From: Lachnospiraceae bacterium
GTDB taxonomy: Bacteria; Bacillota; Clostridia; Oscillospirales; Ruminococcaceae
DNA: 64,000 nt
Direction of reading: 5' to 3'
Assembly (NCBI GenBank): GCA_023664705.1
Contig: JAMPFE010000007.1
Coordinates: 62,001-126,000 of the forward strand
Shown here: piece by piece, positions 48,730 to 57,752 of the stretch
Position numbering within the stretch: position 1 is the stretch's first letter
Layout: each line of letters opens with the position of its first letter
Program-made: the position numbers and the translations under genes
Notes under the pieces: model-generated
The model's input: only the letters and a program-made list of their open reading frames with translations
The model's database searches: none
Told to the model about the DNA's origin: nothing

Positions 48730-50487
48730 ATGGATTTTTACGGCTTTTATACGGGAAAGATATTTGACGCTTATGAATACCTCGGCGCGCACCGCGCGGG
48801 AGAGGGCTGGATATTCCGCGTTTTCGCGCCGAGCGCCGCGAGAGTTACCCTGCTCGGGGAGTTCACCGATTGGATAGAGTACGAGATGAACCGCGTCGGC
48901 GACGGCAATTTCTTCGAGGTGTACGTGGATCACGGAAACGATGGGCAGACCTATTTCCACCGCGTTTACAGCCGTTCGGGGGGATATACCGACCACTGCG
49001 ATATTTACGGCTTCGGAATGGAGCTGCGCCCCGATTTCAAGTCGGTGCTGCGAGATTTGAACGCATATTCGTTCGGCGACGGCAGGTGGCTCGCGGCACG
49101 CTCGGACTGTCGGGACAAGCCGCTGAACATCTACGAGATGCACCTCGGCTCTTGGTGCAGAAAGGAGGACGGCTCGTGGTACCGCTACGATGAAATTGCC
49201 GAGAAGCTCATTGCCTACGTTAAGGACGCGGGGTACAATTACATAGAGTTCCTGCCGCTTTCGGAGCACCCCTGCGACGAATCGTGGGGCTATCAGAACA
49301 CGGGCTTCTTCGCTCCGACGGCGCGCTACGGCACGGCGGCGCAGCTTATGGAGCTTATCGACAGGCTGCACCAAAACGGTATCGGCGCGATAATGGATTT
49401 CGTTCCCGTGCATTTCGCGGTGGACGGCTACGGGCTGCGCAATTACGACGGCACGGCGCTCTACGAGTACCCGAACGACGCGGTGGGCGTGAGCGAATGG
49501 GGGAGCTGCAATTTTATGCACTCGCGCGGGGAGGTCCGCAGCTTTCTGCAGTCCTGCGCGTATTACTGGCTCAAGGAGTTCCACTTCGACGGCATACGCA
49601 TGGACGCTATCAGCCGCATTATCTACTGGCAGGGCGACGAGCGCCGCGGCGTGAACGGAAACGGCGTGGACTTCATAAAGACCATGAACAAGGGCATTAA
49701 GGAGCGGATACCGCATGCGCTGCTGTTCGCGGAGGACTCCACAAACTTCCCGAACGTGACGAAGCCCGCAGATTGGGGCGGTTTGGGGTACGACTACAAG
49801 TGGGATATGGGCTTTATGAACGACACGCTCGATTTTTTCCGCACCGCGCCCGAATACCGTTCCGAAAACTATCACAAGCTGACGTTCTCGATGATGTACT
49901 ACTATAACGAGAGCTATATCCTGCCGTTTTCGCACGATGAGAACGTCCACGGGAAGGCGACTATACTTCAGAAGATGAACGGGGAGTACGACGACAAGTT
50001 TCCGCAGGGAAGGGCGCTGTACTTATATATGTATATGCACCCGGGCAAGAAGCTGAACTTTATGGGCGGCGAGATAGGGCAGCTCCGCGAGTGGGACGAG
50101 AGCCGCGGGCAGGATTGGGATATTCTCAGGTATCCAAAGCACGACAGCTTCAATCTGTTTATGAAAACGCTGAATAAGCTCTATCTGACGCACTCGGCGT
50201 TCTACGAGCAGGACTATACGAACAACGGCTTCCGCTGGATAGACTGCGACAACGTGCAAAACTGCATTTACGCTATCGAGCGCAAAAGCTCCAAGGAAAC
50301 GCTTGTCGCGGTGTTCAACCTCGGCGATACCGAAAAGGAGTACTCGATAGAGGGCTATGAGAAGCCGAAGCTGTTGCTGAATACGGATTGGAACAGGTTC
50401 GGCGGAGACACTCCCGACGGCGGGGAGATCGATTTGACGAAATTTACCGTGCCGAGGTTTTCGGGGATTTTACTTCAAGTAAAATAA
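48730..50487 (+). CDS. glgB: 1,4-alpha-glucan branching enzyme
   Basis: This 585-residue protein starts with the CBM48-like module (FYTGKIFDAYEYLGAHRAGE, WIFRVFAPSAARVTLLGEF) and continues into a GH13 barrel of the GlgB type: YIEFLPLSEHPCDESWGYQ, GIRMDAISR with nucleophile Asp near 291, LLFAEDSTN with Glu near 335, and LPFSHDENVHG with Asp near 403. It is shorter than classic GlgB (630-730) because it lacks the extra N-terminal module. It introduces alpha-1,6 branches in glycogen. It is flanked by its own promoter and terminator; GGAGGA precedes the ATG. Confidence 0.95.
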   Translation: MDFYGFYTGKIFDAYEYLGAHRAGEGWIFRVFAPSAARVTLLGEFTDWIEYEMNRVGDGNFFEVYVDHGNDGQTYFHRVYSRSGGYTDHCDIYGFGMELRPDFKSVLRDLNAYSFGDGRWLAARSDCRDKPLNIYEMHLGSWCRKEDGSWYRYDEIAEKLIAYVKDAGYNYIEFLPLSEHPCDESWGYQNTGFFAPTARYGTAAQLMELIDRLHQNGIGAIMDFVPVHFAVDGYGLRNYDGTALYEYPNDAVGVSEWGSCNFMHSRGEVRSFLQSCAYYWLKEFHFDGIRMDAISRIIYWQGDERRGVNGNGVDFIKTMNKGIKERIPHALLFAEDSTNFPNVTKPADWGGLGYDYKWDMGFMNDTLDFFRTAPEYRSENYHKLTFSMMYYYNESYILPFSHDENVHGKATILQKMNGEYDDKFPQGRALYLYMYMHPGKKLNFMGGEIGQLREWDESRGQDWDILRYPKHDSFNLFMKTLNKLYLTHSAFYEQDYTNNGFRWIDCDNVQNCIYAIERKSSKETLVAVFNLGDTEKEYSIEGYEKPKLLLNTDWNRFGGDTPDGGEIDLTKFTVPRFSGILLQVK

Positions 50488-50492
50488 AAAAC

Positions 50493-50522
50493 CGCCCGAG
50501 TGCATTTCTCGGGCGTTTTTTT
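50493..50522. terminator. Terminator of glgB and of the leftward nine-gene cluster
   Basis: CGCCCGAG (50493-50500) against CTCGGGCG (50508-50515), seven Ts on the right and As on the left, so usable from both sides. Confidence 0.9.
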
Positions 50523-52123
50523 CAGCTCGGGAGCTTCAGCTCGTCGCGCGTTATCGTGAGCTCGTGATTGTAGAAATAGTTCAGCGAGGTGCGGTTGTTG
50601 TAGGTCTCGACAAGCCTGCCGTTTTCGTCGATGAGGAACTCTCCGCTGCCGAGGGCAGCCCAGAGCCACATGGCGTTGTCGCGGCACATATAGTCGATAT
50701 TCGGGAGCGTATCGCAGGCGGTGACGGTCTGTATCTTCCTTGCGGTGTCCATATCGTTGAGTGCCGAAAATCTCCCCGCGAACGAGGCTTTTGACCTTTC
50801 GTAAAAGCTCTGTCCCATGATGTCGACGAACTGATTTCCCGGGTAATAATCGATATTGCTGCCGTTCCAGACCCAGATGAGGTTTCTCAGCCCGTGGTAA
50901 AGGCAGAGGCGGTCAAACGCGAGCGTCCAGAGCTTTTTATAGCTCTCCGCGTCGCTGCCCCACCAGTACAAGCCCGAATCCGCGTCGGGGATCGGCTCGA
51001 ATATCAGGGGGATATTCAGCTTGTCGAACTTTTTGAGCTGCTCGGCTATCTTGTCTATATCGTTCAGGAGAGCGACAAGCTCCTCGTTGATGGCGTCGTT
51101 TTCTTCGAGCGCCGCTATCTCGGCTGCGCCGAGCATGGCGGTATCGGAGACGTTCTCGTTTTCAAGCGCGTCCGCAAGGGAAAAGTCCCTCGGCGCTGTT
51201 CCGTGGAGCGAATTCGGCGAGTACCAGTGCCATGTATACGCGCAGATACCGCCGTCGCTGCTCCATTGAAGCGCGAGCTCTGTCTCCGCTTCCGCTCGTT
51301 TGGAGCGCTCTTCGTCGGTGAGGGTGGTCATGGCGAGCTCTCCGACGCGTATGGCGGGGTATCTGCCCGTTTCCTTGAACACGGCGTTTATTTCGGCGTT
51401 CGTGCCGATAGTCACGTTCTGCGCGGTGAGCGTTTTCTCCCCGTAGAGCTCCGCGAGATACTGCATTAAATCGACAGCCGCGAGGGAGGTCTTGGGGTTT
51501 ACGCAGGAGTTGCCGACGGAATAGCAGTTTTCGCTTACCGCGGAGGAGCTTTCCACAAACAGATAATCTATATCGGCGCTGCCTTCGTCGACGGTGAATT
51601 TAAGCGTGTTGCTGCCCGAGACGAGATAAACGTTGTCGACGGCGTAGTATTTGAAATCGTACTCGCTTGCGCCGAACTCGCTTTCGTCATACGGGGGGAT
51701 ATAGTACGTCCCCTGCGTCATATCGGAATATTTCAGCGAGACCGCTGCGCCGCTTTCGGAGCGCGCCGCGATCATCACGCGGTAGTGCTGCGGCGCGGAG
51801 GCGGTGACGATATGCGAGAGCGAGCCGCCCTTGTTCAGCCGCACGAAGCCCTTTCCGTCAAACGGCTTTTCGTCCTCCTCGATAAGCTCGCCGCCGTTGA
51901 GCACGCCGCCCTCCGCGTTCAGCTTCGCGGCGTAGTCCTTTTTGGTCACTGTGAACTCGCTCGTGAGGAACTCGTCGGGCTTTGACGTCTCGGGAGCGCT
52001 TGCGCCGGACGCGCTTTCGGAGCTTTCATCGCTGTCGGGGGGGATATAGTTCGGTATTCTCGAGCAGGAGCAGACCGCCCCCGCCAACAGCAGAGCAATT
52101 ATAATTTTCGCGTATTTTTCCAT
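50522..52123 (-). CDS. GH26-like lipoprotein lacking both catalytic glutamates, with CBM35-like domain
   Basis: This 533-residue protein has a lipoprotein signal (Cys near 19 in AVCSCS), a CBM35-like beta-sandwich (about 60-190, with VYLVSGSNTLKFTV and IDYLFVES), and a GH26 fold recognised by LAFDRLCLYHGLRNLIWVWN and YWWGSDAE. Where active GH26 has RPFHEAS it has EPIPDAD (about 375-381), and the nucleophile block ALTECG is TVTACD (about 468). Both catalytic Glu residues are thus replaced. It is probably a mannan-binding surface protein rather than a hydrolase. It is the last gene of the leftward run that begins with the GH130 phosphorylase. Confidence 0.82.
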   Translation of the reverse strand: MEKYAKIIIALLLAGAVCSCSRIPNYIPPDSDESSESASGASAPETSKPDEFLTSEFTVTKKDYAAKLNAEGGVLNGGELIEEDEKPFDGKGFVRLNKGGSLSHIVTASAPQHYRVMIAARSESGAAVSLKYSDMTQGTYYIPPYDESEFGASEYDFKYYAVDNVYLVSGSNTLKFTVDEGSADIDYLFVESSSAVSENCYSVGNSCVNPKTSLAAVDLMQYLAELYGEKTLTAQNVTIGTNAEINAVFKETGRYPAIRVGELAMTTLTDEERSKRAEAETELALQWSSDGGICAYTWHWYSPNSLHGTAPRDFSLADALENENVSDTAMLGAAEIAALEENDAINEELVALLNDIDKIAEQLKKFDKLNIPLIFEPIPDADSGLYWWGSDAESYKKLWTLAFDRLCLYHGLRNLIWVWNGSNIDYYPGNQFVDIMGQSFYERSKASFAGRFSALNDMDTARKIQTVTACDTLPNIDYMCRDNAMWLWAALGSGEFLIDENGRLVETYNNRTSLNYFYNHELTITRDELKLPS

Positions 52124-52132
52124 ATTTTCCCT

Positions 52133-54223
52133 TTATTCTATAACAATAACGTCGCCGTCGTGTATCTCCTCGTCGAGCCGCGCTATCTTCCCGTTTACGG
52201 TGATAGTCCCCGCGTGGGCGAGGAGCTCCGTGGGGTCGTCCGAGAACGCCGCCGCGACGTCGAGGAATATCGGCGGCTTGCCGTCCCCGCGCGCGGGGAA
52301 CTCGGTCTCTATGCCGTTTACCGTTATCATGGGACCGTTATGCTCGGCCGGGGAGACCGTTTCGGGGACTTTTTCGGGGACGGGCTCGGCGGCTTTTTCA
52401 AAGGTCGGCGGGGGCTCCGCGGGAGGGTTTTCGTATGTGATGATGTCGCCGCTTTTCAGCTTGTCCTCGGGAGCGGGCGGCTCGCCGTTGAGCAGGACCT
52501 TTTCCTTGACGCCGAGCGCATTGAGCAGCTCGGAAATGCTCTCCGTCTGCACGAGCGATATATCGTCGCCCTCCCAGATACGGCGGTCGGTCGTTACCTC
52601 TCTGCCGTTTATCAGTATGTATTTTCCCGCGCGCTGCTTGCTGCCGAAAAGCACGACGGTAAACGCGCGGATGGTCTCCAGATCGAAGTAGTCCGACAGA
52701 TGCGCCGCGGCGTCCGCGCCGTTTTCGGCGGGGATTATCGTTACATCGTCGCCCTTTGTGACGACGGTGTTAAGCGAAGCGGGGTCGCCGTTTACGATGA
52801 CCTCCGAGGGCTTCGGGTGCTCGCCGCGGAGGGTGATTTTTTCGCCCGAAAGCGTGAACGACAGCGGCTTTCCCGCGGCGGCTATCATATCCTCGGGCTT
52901 TATCTTCGCGAAGCCCATAAGCTCGAAAACGGTGAGCCTGTTGGTATCAAGCGCGTGCAGCTTTTTGCCGTTTACGGTTATCGTCGTGAAGTCGTAGGAA
53001 ACGCCCTCGCCCGCGCTTACGGCGATGCCGAGCGGCGTGGAGTGCTCCGCGTCGAGCGGCATTTCGTCGGGCGCGATAATACCGCGCAGCAGCTCGCGCC
53101 TGCCCGTGATGACGCGCGTGGGGTCGACCCTTAATTCCTCCGCGACAAGCGCCGCGAGACCTTTAAGCTTGCTGCCGCCGCCCACGAGGAAAACCGCCTG
53201 CGGGGGGACGGAGTTCGCCGCGATTATTTCCTCGGCAATGACGCGCGCGAGCTCCCGAGCCGCGGGCGCGATTATCTCGTCGACGCGTCCGCGCGTTACC
53301 TTGTTCTCGCGCAGGAGTATATCCTTGAACGCAATTTCCTTGTCGTCGGAGGTTTTCAGCGTTTCGGCGGTGTTGAAATCGACGAGAAGCTCCTTCATTA
53401 TCGTTTCGGTTATCTCGTCGCCCGCGGTCGTTGCCATTCCGTAGGCTATGACGCTGCCGTCGCGCGAGACGGCTACGTCGGACGTTCCCGCGCCGATATC
53501 GCAGAGCGCGATATTGATGAGCCGCAGCTCGCGCGGAATGACCGCGTTCATTGCCGCGATGGGCTCCAGCGTGATGCTCGCGACCTCGAGATGAGCGCCG
53601 TAGACTGCCGCGCAAAGGCTCTCGACGACATACGCGGGCAGAAACGCCGCGATTATCTCCGTGACCAGCTTTTCGCCGCGATGCCCCTCGGGCTTGTTTA
53701 CCTTAAAGCCGTCCAGTGAGAGCGAGATGACGTTGTGCCCGACGCAGTAAAACGCGCCCGTGTCGTTCTTTTTCGAGAAGTCGGCGCAGGTGCGGCGCAC
53801 GGCGTCAAGCTCCGTTGCTTTCAGAGCCTCGGCGGTTATCATTTTGCTCGCGGGGAGCTTGTATTCCCACGAAGCCCGCACCGTCCTCAAAGCGCGCCCT
53901 GCCGCCGCCACGCACACGTCGCGGAGTTGGATGCGGTTGCGCGCCTCAAGCTCGCGCTTTACTTTTTTGATGTCGCCCGAGACCGCCTTAATATCTTCGA
54001 TCTGCCCGTCGGACATAGAGCGCTTTTCGTGCACGACCGTTTCCATATCCAGTATTTTACAGCCCTGCGGAGTTTTCCGCGCGAGCACCCCCACGACCGT
54101 CCGCGTGCCTATGTCCAGCGCGAAGATAACGTCGCCCTGCGGGTTCTTCTTGTCGGCGGTCTCGGGCTTTTTGGCGGTCTTAGACTTGGTCGGCTTTTTC
54201 CCGACAGCTTTCTTCTCGTCCAT
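52133..54223 (-). CDS. FtsA-like actin-family ATPase with beta-grasp repeats
   Basis: This 696-residue cytosolic protein has a Lys-rich head (about 1-28), then an actin/FtsA-type ATPase core: FALDIGTRTVVG (phosphate 1), ALCDIGAGTSDVAV (phosphate 2) and FLVGGGSKLKGL (adenosine). The region 430-696 holds repeated small modules with the pattern V/I-x-V-N-G ... G-D-x-I/V-x-I (ITVNGKKLHA, VIVNGDPASL, ILINGREVTT, ITVNGKIARL), resembling ThiS/MoaD-like beta-grasp units. Similar long FtsA-like proteins occur in Clostridia next to mnmE or trkA-type genes; their role in division or envelope work is not settled. Confidence 0.85.
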   Translation of the reverse strand: MDEKKAVGKKPTKSKTAKKPETADKKNPQGDVIFALDIGTRTVVGVLARKTPQGCKILDMETVVHEKRSMSDGQIEDIKAVSGDIKKVKRELEARNRIQLRDVCVAAAGRALRTVRASWEYKLPASKMITAEALKATELDAVRRTCADFSKKNDTGAFYCVGHNVISLSLDGFKVNKPEGHRGEKLVTEIIAAFLPAYVVESLCAAVYGAHLEVASITLEPIAAMNAVIPRELRLINIALCDIGAGTSDVAVSRDGSVIAYGMATTAGDEITETIMKELLVDFNTAETLKTSDDKEIAFKDILLRENKVTRGRVDEIIAPAARELARVIAEEIIAANSVPPQAVFLVGGGSKLKGLAALVAEELRVDPTRVITGRRELLRGIIAPDEMPLDAEHSTPLGIAVSAGEGVSYDFTTITVNGKKLHALDTNRLTVFELMGFAKIKPEDMIAAAGKPLSFTLSGEKITLRGEHPKPSEVIVNGDPASLNTVVTKGDDVTIIPAENGADAAAHLSDYFDLETIRAFTVVLFGSKQRAGKYILINGREVTTDRRIWEGDDISLVQTESISELLNALGVKEKVLLNGEPPAPEDKLKSGDIITYENPPAEPPPTFEKAAEPVPEKVPETVSPAEHNGPMITVNGIETEFPARGDGKPPIFLDVAAAFSDDPTELLAHAGTITVNGKIARLDEEIHDGDVIVIE

Positions 54224-54245
54224 ATTCTATCCTCAAATCCTAAAA

Positions 54246-55040
54246 TTACTTCTTTTCATAGCCTATTTTCAGAGAGCTTCCGTCGACGGCGACGCCCTTG
54301 CTGAGCGTTATCGGCAGCTTCTGCTCCTCTGTGAAGCCTATCGTTTCGCCGTCCTTAAGCTCCGCGCCCGTTTCGAGGACGTAGGAGGCTATCGCCAGCA
54401 TAAACTCGCGCAGCTCATTGAGATCCGCCTTGTCCGCGCTTACGTAGACCTCTATTTCCTCCCTGCCCATGCGGCGCATACCGTATGTATACACGCCCGC
54501 CTGTTTGCCGTCGCCGAAGATGCCGAGCCATACGAGATTGAGCACGGGAACGTGCCCGTCCCGCAAAAGCCCCGCGAAATCAAGGTACATCTTCGCGGGG
54601 AACACAGCGCCCTCGTTGTAGAACGCCAGAGCGCTCTCCTGCTTCATCATCGCGCAGACCGCCTGTACGTACAAATTGCCTTTCCCGATGAGGTCGTCAT
54701 CTTTGCCGAGGACGGCGATTATGGCGTGCGCCTTATGCGAGGCGGTCACTTCAACCGCGTCCTGCCACATATAGTTGCCCTTAGCCCAGTACTCCGCCTC
54801 TCCGTCGGGGACCGGGGTCGGCATTATCCCGACGACCAGCCTGTACCCGTCGATGTCCGCGTAGATAACGTCGTTTTCCAAATCGGAGCTGTCGTTGATG
54901 TTGACGCCCCAATCCGCTTTCAGGTCGGCATAGAACTTCTTCCTGTCGAATTTGGGCTCGCTCAGCAGCGCGAAGCCCGCGAAGCTCCCGAAGTCTCCGT
55001 TCTTACCGTTCGGCGTTTTTTCGTTTTTGAATAATCCCAT
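54246..55040 (-). CDS. DUF4261 domain protein
   Basis: This 264-residue soluble protein has the pattern of DUF4261: GFALLSEPKFDRKKFYADLK then DWGV, VVGIMPTPVPDGEAEYWA, and DAVEVTASHKAHAIIAVLG. No catalytic role is known for the family. It starts with ATG after GGAG and lies 25 bases after the TrkA gene and 22 bases before the FtsA-like gene, all leftward. The domain assignment is from memory of the motif order. Confidence 0.75.
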   Translation of the reverse strand: MGLFKNEKTPNGKNGDFGSFAGFALLSEPKFDRKKFYADLKADWGVNINDSSDLENDVIYADIDGYRLVVGIMPTPVPDGEAEYWAKGNYMWQDAVEVTASHKAHAIIAVLGKDDDLIGKGNLYVQAVCAMMKQESALAFYNEGAVFPAKMYLDFAGLLRDGHVPVLNLVWLGIFGDGKQAGVYTYGMRRMGREEIEVYVSADKADLNELREFMLAIASYVLETGAELKDGETIGFTEEQKLPITLSKGVAVDGSSLKIGYEKK

Positions 55041-55065
55041 AATTTTTCTCCTTATTGTATAATTT

Positions 55066-55728
55066 TCAATCTTTTATTTTAAGCGCTTTCCGCAGATCTC
55101 TTTCCGCGGAATTCATCATCACGACAAGCGCCACGTCGCCGCTGAGCAGCAGCGTTTTGCCCGAGGGGATCACCGTCCGCGTGCCGCGCGTTATGCACGC
55201 GATAAGGCAGCCCGACGGCAGCTCGAGGTCCATTATCGCCTTGCCCTCCAGCGCGTAGTTTTGCGGAATGGTTATCTCCATAAGCGAGGCGTCCTCGCCG
55301 TCGAGCGGGAGCAGCTTTTTCATAGCGCTTATGTCGACCTCGCGCTCCAGAAGCTGAATGATGTTCTCCGTCGCCGAGATGACGATGTCCACGCCGAGCT
55401 CCTTCAGCGCGCCCGTGTTTTTCGGGTTGTTGACCTTGGCGATAGTCCTTTTTACGCCGAATCTGTATTTCGCTATCTGGCAGCACACGAGGTTGCTCTC
55501 GTCCTGCCCCGTAACCGCGATAACGCAGTCCGCCTTTTCCGCGCCGCAGGATTCCAGCGCCTCGACGGTCGTGCCGTTTCCGTAGCACACCTCCGCGTCG
55601 AGATTGTTCGCGCAATAGCGGCTGCGCTCCCTGTCCCGCTCTATAACGGCGACGGAATATCCGTGCTCGGGCAGCGTCTGCGCGAGGTAGAACCCGACCT
55701 TGCCGCCGCCGATGATTATAGCCTTCAT
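55066..55728 (-). CDS. TrkA/KtrA-family potassium uptake regulator 1
   Basis: This 220-residue protein has one RCK domain. The NAD-binding Rossmann start is AIIIGGGKVGFYLA, with acidic Glu at the end of strand 2 (VIERD), followed by a TrkA-C domain from about 145 (MEITIPQNYALEGKAI). It controls potassium flow through a TrkH/KtrB channel, which is not in the window. It lies 19 bases after a second TrkA gene; paired one-RCK proteins can form mixed rings. The call is firm at family level. Confidence 0.93.
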   Translation of the reverse strand: MKAIIIGGGKVGFYLAQTLPEHGYSVAVIERDRERSRYCANNLDAEVCYGNGTTVEALESCGAEKADCVIAVTGQDESNLVCCQIAKYRFGVKRTIAKVNNPKNTGALKELGVDIVISATENIIQLLEREVDISAMKKLLPLDGEDASLMEITIPQNYALEGKAIMDLELPSGCLIACITRGTRTVIPSGKTLLLSGDVALVVMMNSAERDLRKALKIKD

Positions 55729-55747
55729 AAACGTTAAAACCTCCGAA

Positions 55748-56368
55748 TTACGCCTTTTTCGCGAATATCAGCTTATCGCCCTCGAGGAATCCTATCGGCT
55801 GCCCGCGGTACAATATCAGCCCCGAGCCCGCGCGCAGCACCCCGAAAAGCGTCTCCTCGCCCTCGTATTCGATATCCTTGGGCGTCGCGCCGATAAACTC
55901 CTCGGGGACGTCGATAGTCGAAAAATGCACGGTAAAATTCTCGAAATTCACCTCTTCGACGGCGCCGTCGTCGTCCTCGAGAGCCGCGCACGCCGCGCTT
56001 ACCGTAAGCTTGGTCGGGCATATGACGTTCACGCCGAGCTCCTCGAAAACCCTGCCCTTTCCGATGTCCGTTATCCGCGCGAATATCTTCGGCACCTTGA
56101 ACGTCTGCCTTGCGAGCTCCGACACCATGATGTTCACGTCGTCCCGCGCCGTTACCGCAAAGAGCGCGTCGCAGGTCTGTATCCCCGCGCGCTTCAGCAC
56201 GTCCTGGTCTATGGCAACGCCCGTTGTTGTAAAGCCGCCGAATTTCGCGGGCAGCGAGTCGAAATCCGCCTCGTTCCCGTCGACGACGGAAACGTCGTGC
56301 CCTCTCCCGTCAAGCGTTTCCGCAAGCGCCGAGCCGACCATTCCGCAGCCTATTATAAGTACATTCAT
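55748..56368 (-). CDS. TrkA/KtrA-family potassium uptake regulator 2
   Basis: This 206-residue protein has the RCK Rossmann start VLIIGCGMVGSALAETL, the aspartate-rich segment VTARDDVNIMV, and a C-terminal TrkA-C-like part (about 135-206). It is the upstream partner of the other TrkA gene and is about 30% similar by eye. It follows mnmE by 14 bases. No channel subunit gene is in the window. Confidence 0.92.
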   Translation of the reverse strand: MNVLIIGCGMVGSALAETLDGRGHDVSVVDGNEADFDSLPAKFGGFTTTGVAIDQDVLKRAGIQTCDALFAVTARDDVNIMVSELARQTFKVPKIFARITDIGKGRVFEELGVNVICPTKLTVSAACAALEDDDGAVEEVNFENFTVHFSTIDVPEEFIGATPKDIEYEGEETLFGVLRAGSGLILYRGQPIGFLEGDKLIFAKKA

Positions 56369-56382
56369 AAAATACAGCCCCT

Positions 56383-57750
56383 TTATTTTCCGACGCAGAA
56401 GCGCTTGAAAACCTCCGCGATGACTTCCTCGCTCGCTTTTTTGCCCGAGAGCTCGTATATCGCGTCGAGCGCGCGTTCCAGACTTACGCCTATGGCGTCG
56501 GGCGTTACGCCGAGCTTTGCGGCGGCGTCCGCCTCGAACAGCTCGCCGTCCGCGCGGAGCAGGCAGGCGCGTTGGCGCTCGTTGGCGATAAATCCCGCGT
56601 CGGCGGTGAAATTTCCGAGCTCCAGCCGTTCGGTTATCGCGTTTCCGATAACTCCGACAGAGCCCTCGTCTTTCGCGGAAATTATCAGCGGCTTGCCGAA
56701 ACGGCTCTCAAGCTCGGAAACGTCAAGCATTTGCTCAAGATCGCTTTTGTTGACTATCGCGAGGACCTTCTTGTTTTTCAGCAGCCCGAACAGCCGCCTG
56801 TCCTCGTCGGAGAGCTCCCGCGAGCCGTCGAAAACCGCCAGCACTATGTCCGCGCTTTGCAGCTTTTCCAGCATTATCTCCACGCCGATCTTTTCCACCT
56901 CGTCGTCGGTTTCGCGTATTCCCGCGCAGTCCGAGAGCAGCAGCACCGCGCCGCCGAGGTTCACCGTCTCTTCGACGACGTCGCGCGTGGTGCCCGCAAC
57001 GCCGCTTACGATGCTTCGTCTGCTGCCCGAGAGCAAATTCATAAGCGTGGATTTTCCCGCGTTGGGCTTGCCGACTATCGCGCAGGAAATGCCCTCGCGC
57101 AGCATTCTTCCGTTGTCGTAGCCCGCCCGGAGGTCGTCCAGCTCCGCTTCGGCGGCGGATATTTTCTCCGCGAGCCAAGCGTTTGTGACAACGGGGGTAT
57201 CGTCGTCGGGGTAGTCTATCCAAGCGGAAATCTGCGAAAGTATCTCCAGCAGCATATCGGCTATTTTTTCGCAGCGGCGGTAGAGCGCCCCCTCGCGCTG
57301 ACTGTTCGAGCAGACGAGCATCTGCTCCCCCTGCGCCAAGACCATGTCCGCGACAGCCTCCGCCTGCGTGAGCGAAAGCTTGCCGTTAAGCAGCGCGCGC
57401 TTCGTGAACTCCCCTGCCGCCGCGGGCTCCGCGCCGGCTTTCAGGCAAGCCGTCAGCACGCGCCGCGTGACGTAAATGCCGCCGTGACAGGAGATCTCGC
57501 AAACGTCCTCGCCCGTGTAGGAGCGCGGCGCTCTGAACGCCAGCAGAACGCCGTCGTCAAGGCGCTCGCCGCCGTCGTATATTTTCCCGTAGGCGGCGGT
57601 GTAGCCGCGCATTTCGGCAACGGGCTTCCCCGAAACGGGCTTGAAAATCCGCTCCGCGACCGCGAACGCGTTCTCCCCCGATATCCTCACCACCGATATG
57701 CCGCCGACGGCGGCGGGAGTGGCGATTGCGCAAACAGTTGACCCAACCAT
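56383..57750 (-). CDS. mnmE: tRNA modification GTPase MnmE
   Basis: This 455-residue protein starts MVGSTVCAIATPAAVGGISV; ATG 57750 follows the secA2 stop by 2 bases. The N-terminal folate-binding domain (about 1-115), a helical domain and the inserted G domain are all present: GKPNAGKSTLMN (P-loop), AGTTRDVVEE (switch I), DCAGIRETDD, and NKSD. The C-terminus ends in FCVGK, the conserved catalytic-cysteine tail. With MnmG it modifies the wobble uridine of several tRNAs. The call is firm. Confidence 0.97.
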   Translation of the reverse strand: MVGSTVCAIATPAAVGGISVVRISGENAFAVAERIFKPVSGKPVAEMRGYTAAYGKIYDGGERLDDGVLLAFRAPRSYTGEDVCEISCHGGIYVTRRVLTACLKAGAEPAAAGEFTKRALLNGKLSLTQAEAVADMVLAQGEQMLVCSNSQREGALYRRCEKIADMLLEILSQISAWIDYPDDDTPVVTNAWLAEKISAAEAELDDLRAGYDNGRMLREGISCAIVGKPNAGKSTLMNLLSGSRRSIVSGVAGTTRDVVEETVNLGGAVLLLSDCAGIRETDDEVEKIGVEIMLEKLQSADIVLAVFDGSRELSDEDRRLFGLLKNKKVLAIVNKSDLEQMLDVSELESRFGKPLIISAKDEGSVGVIGNAITERLELGNFTADAGFIANERQRACLLRADGELFEADAAAKLGVTPDAIGVSLERALDAIYELSGKKASEEVIAEVFKRFCVGK

Positions 57751-57752
57751 AA

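Noticed and set aside
56572..57741. Long plus-strand frame opposite mnmE
   Set aside because: mnmE is complete with GTPase motifs on the minus strand; the antisense frame has no motif.
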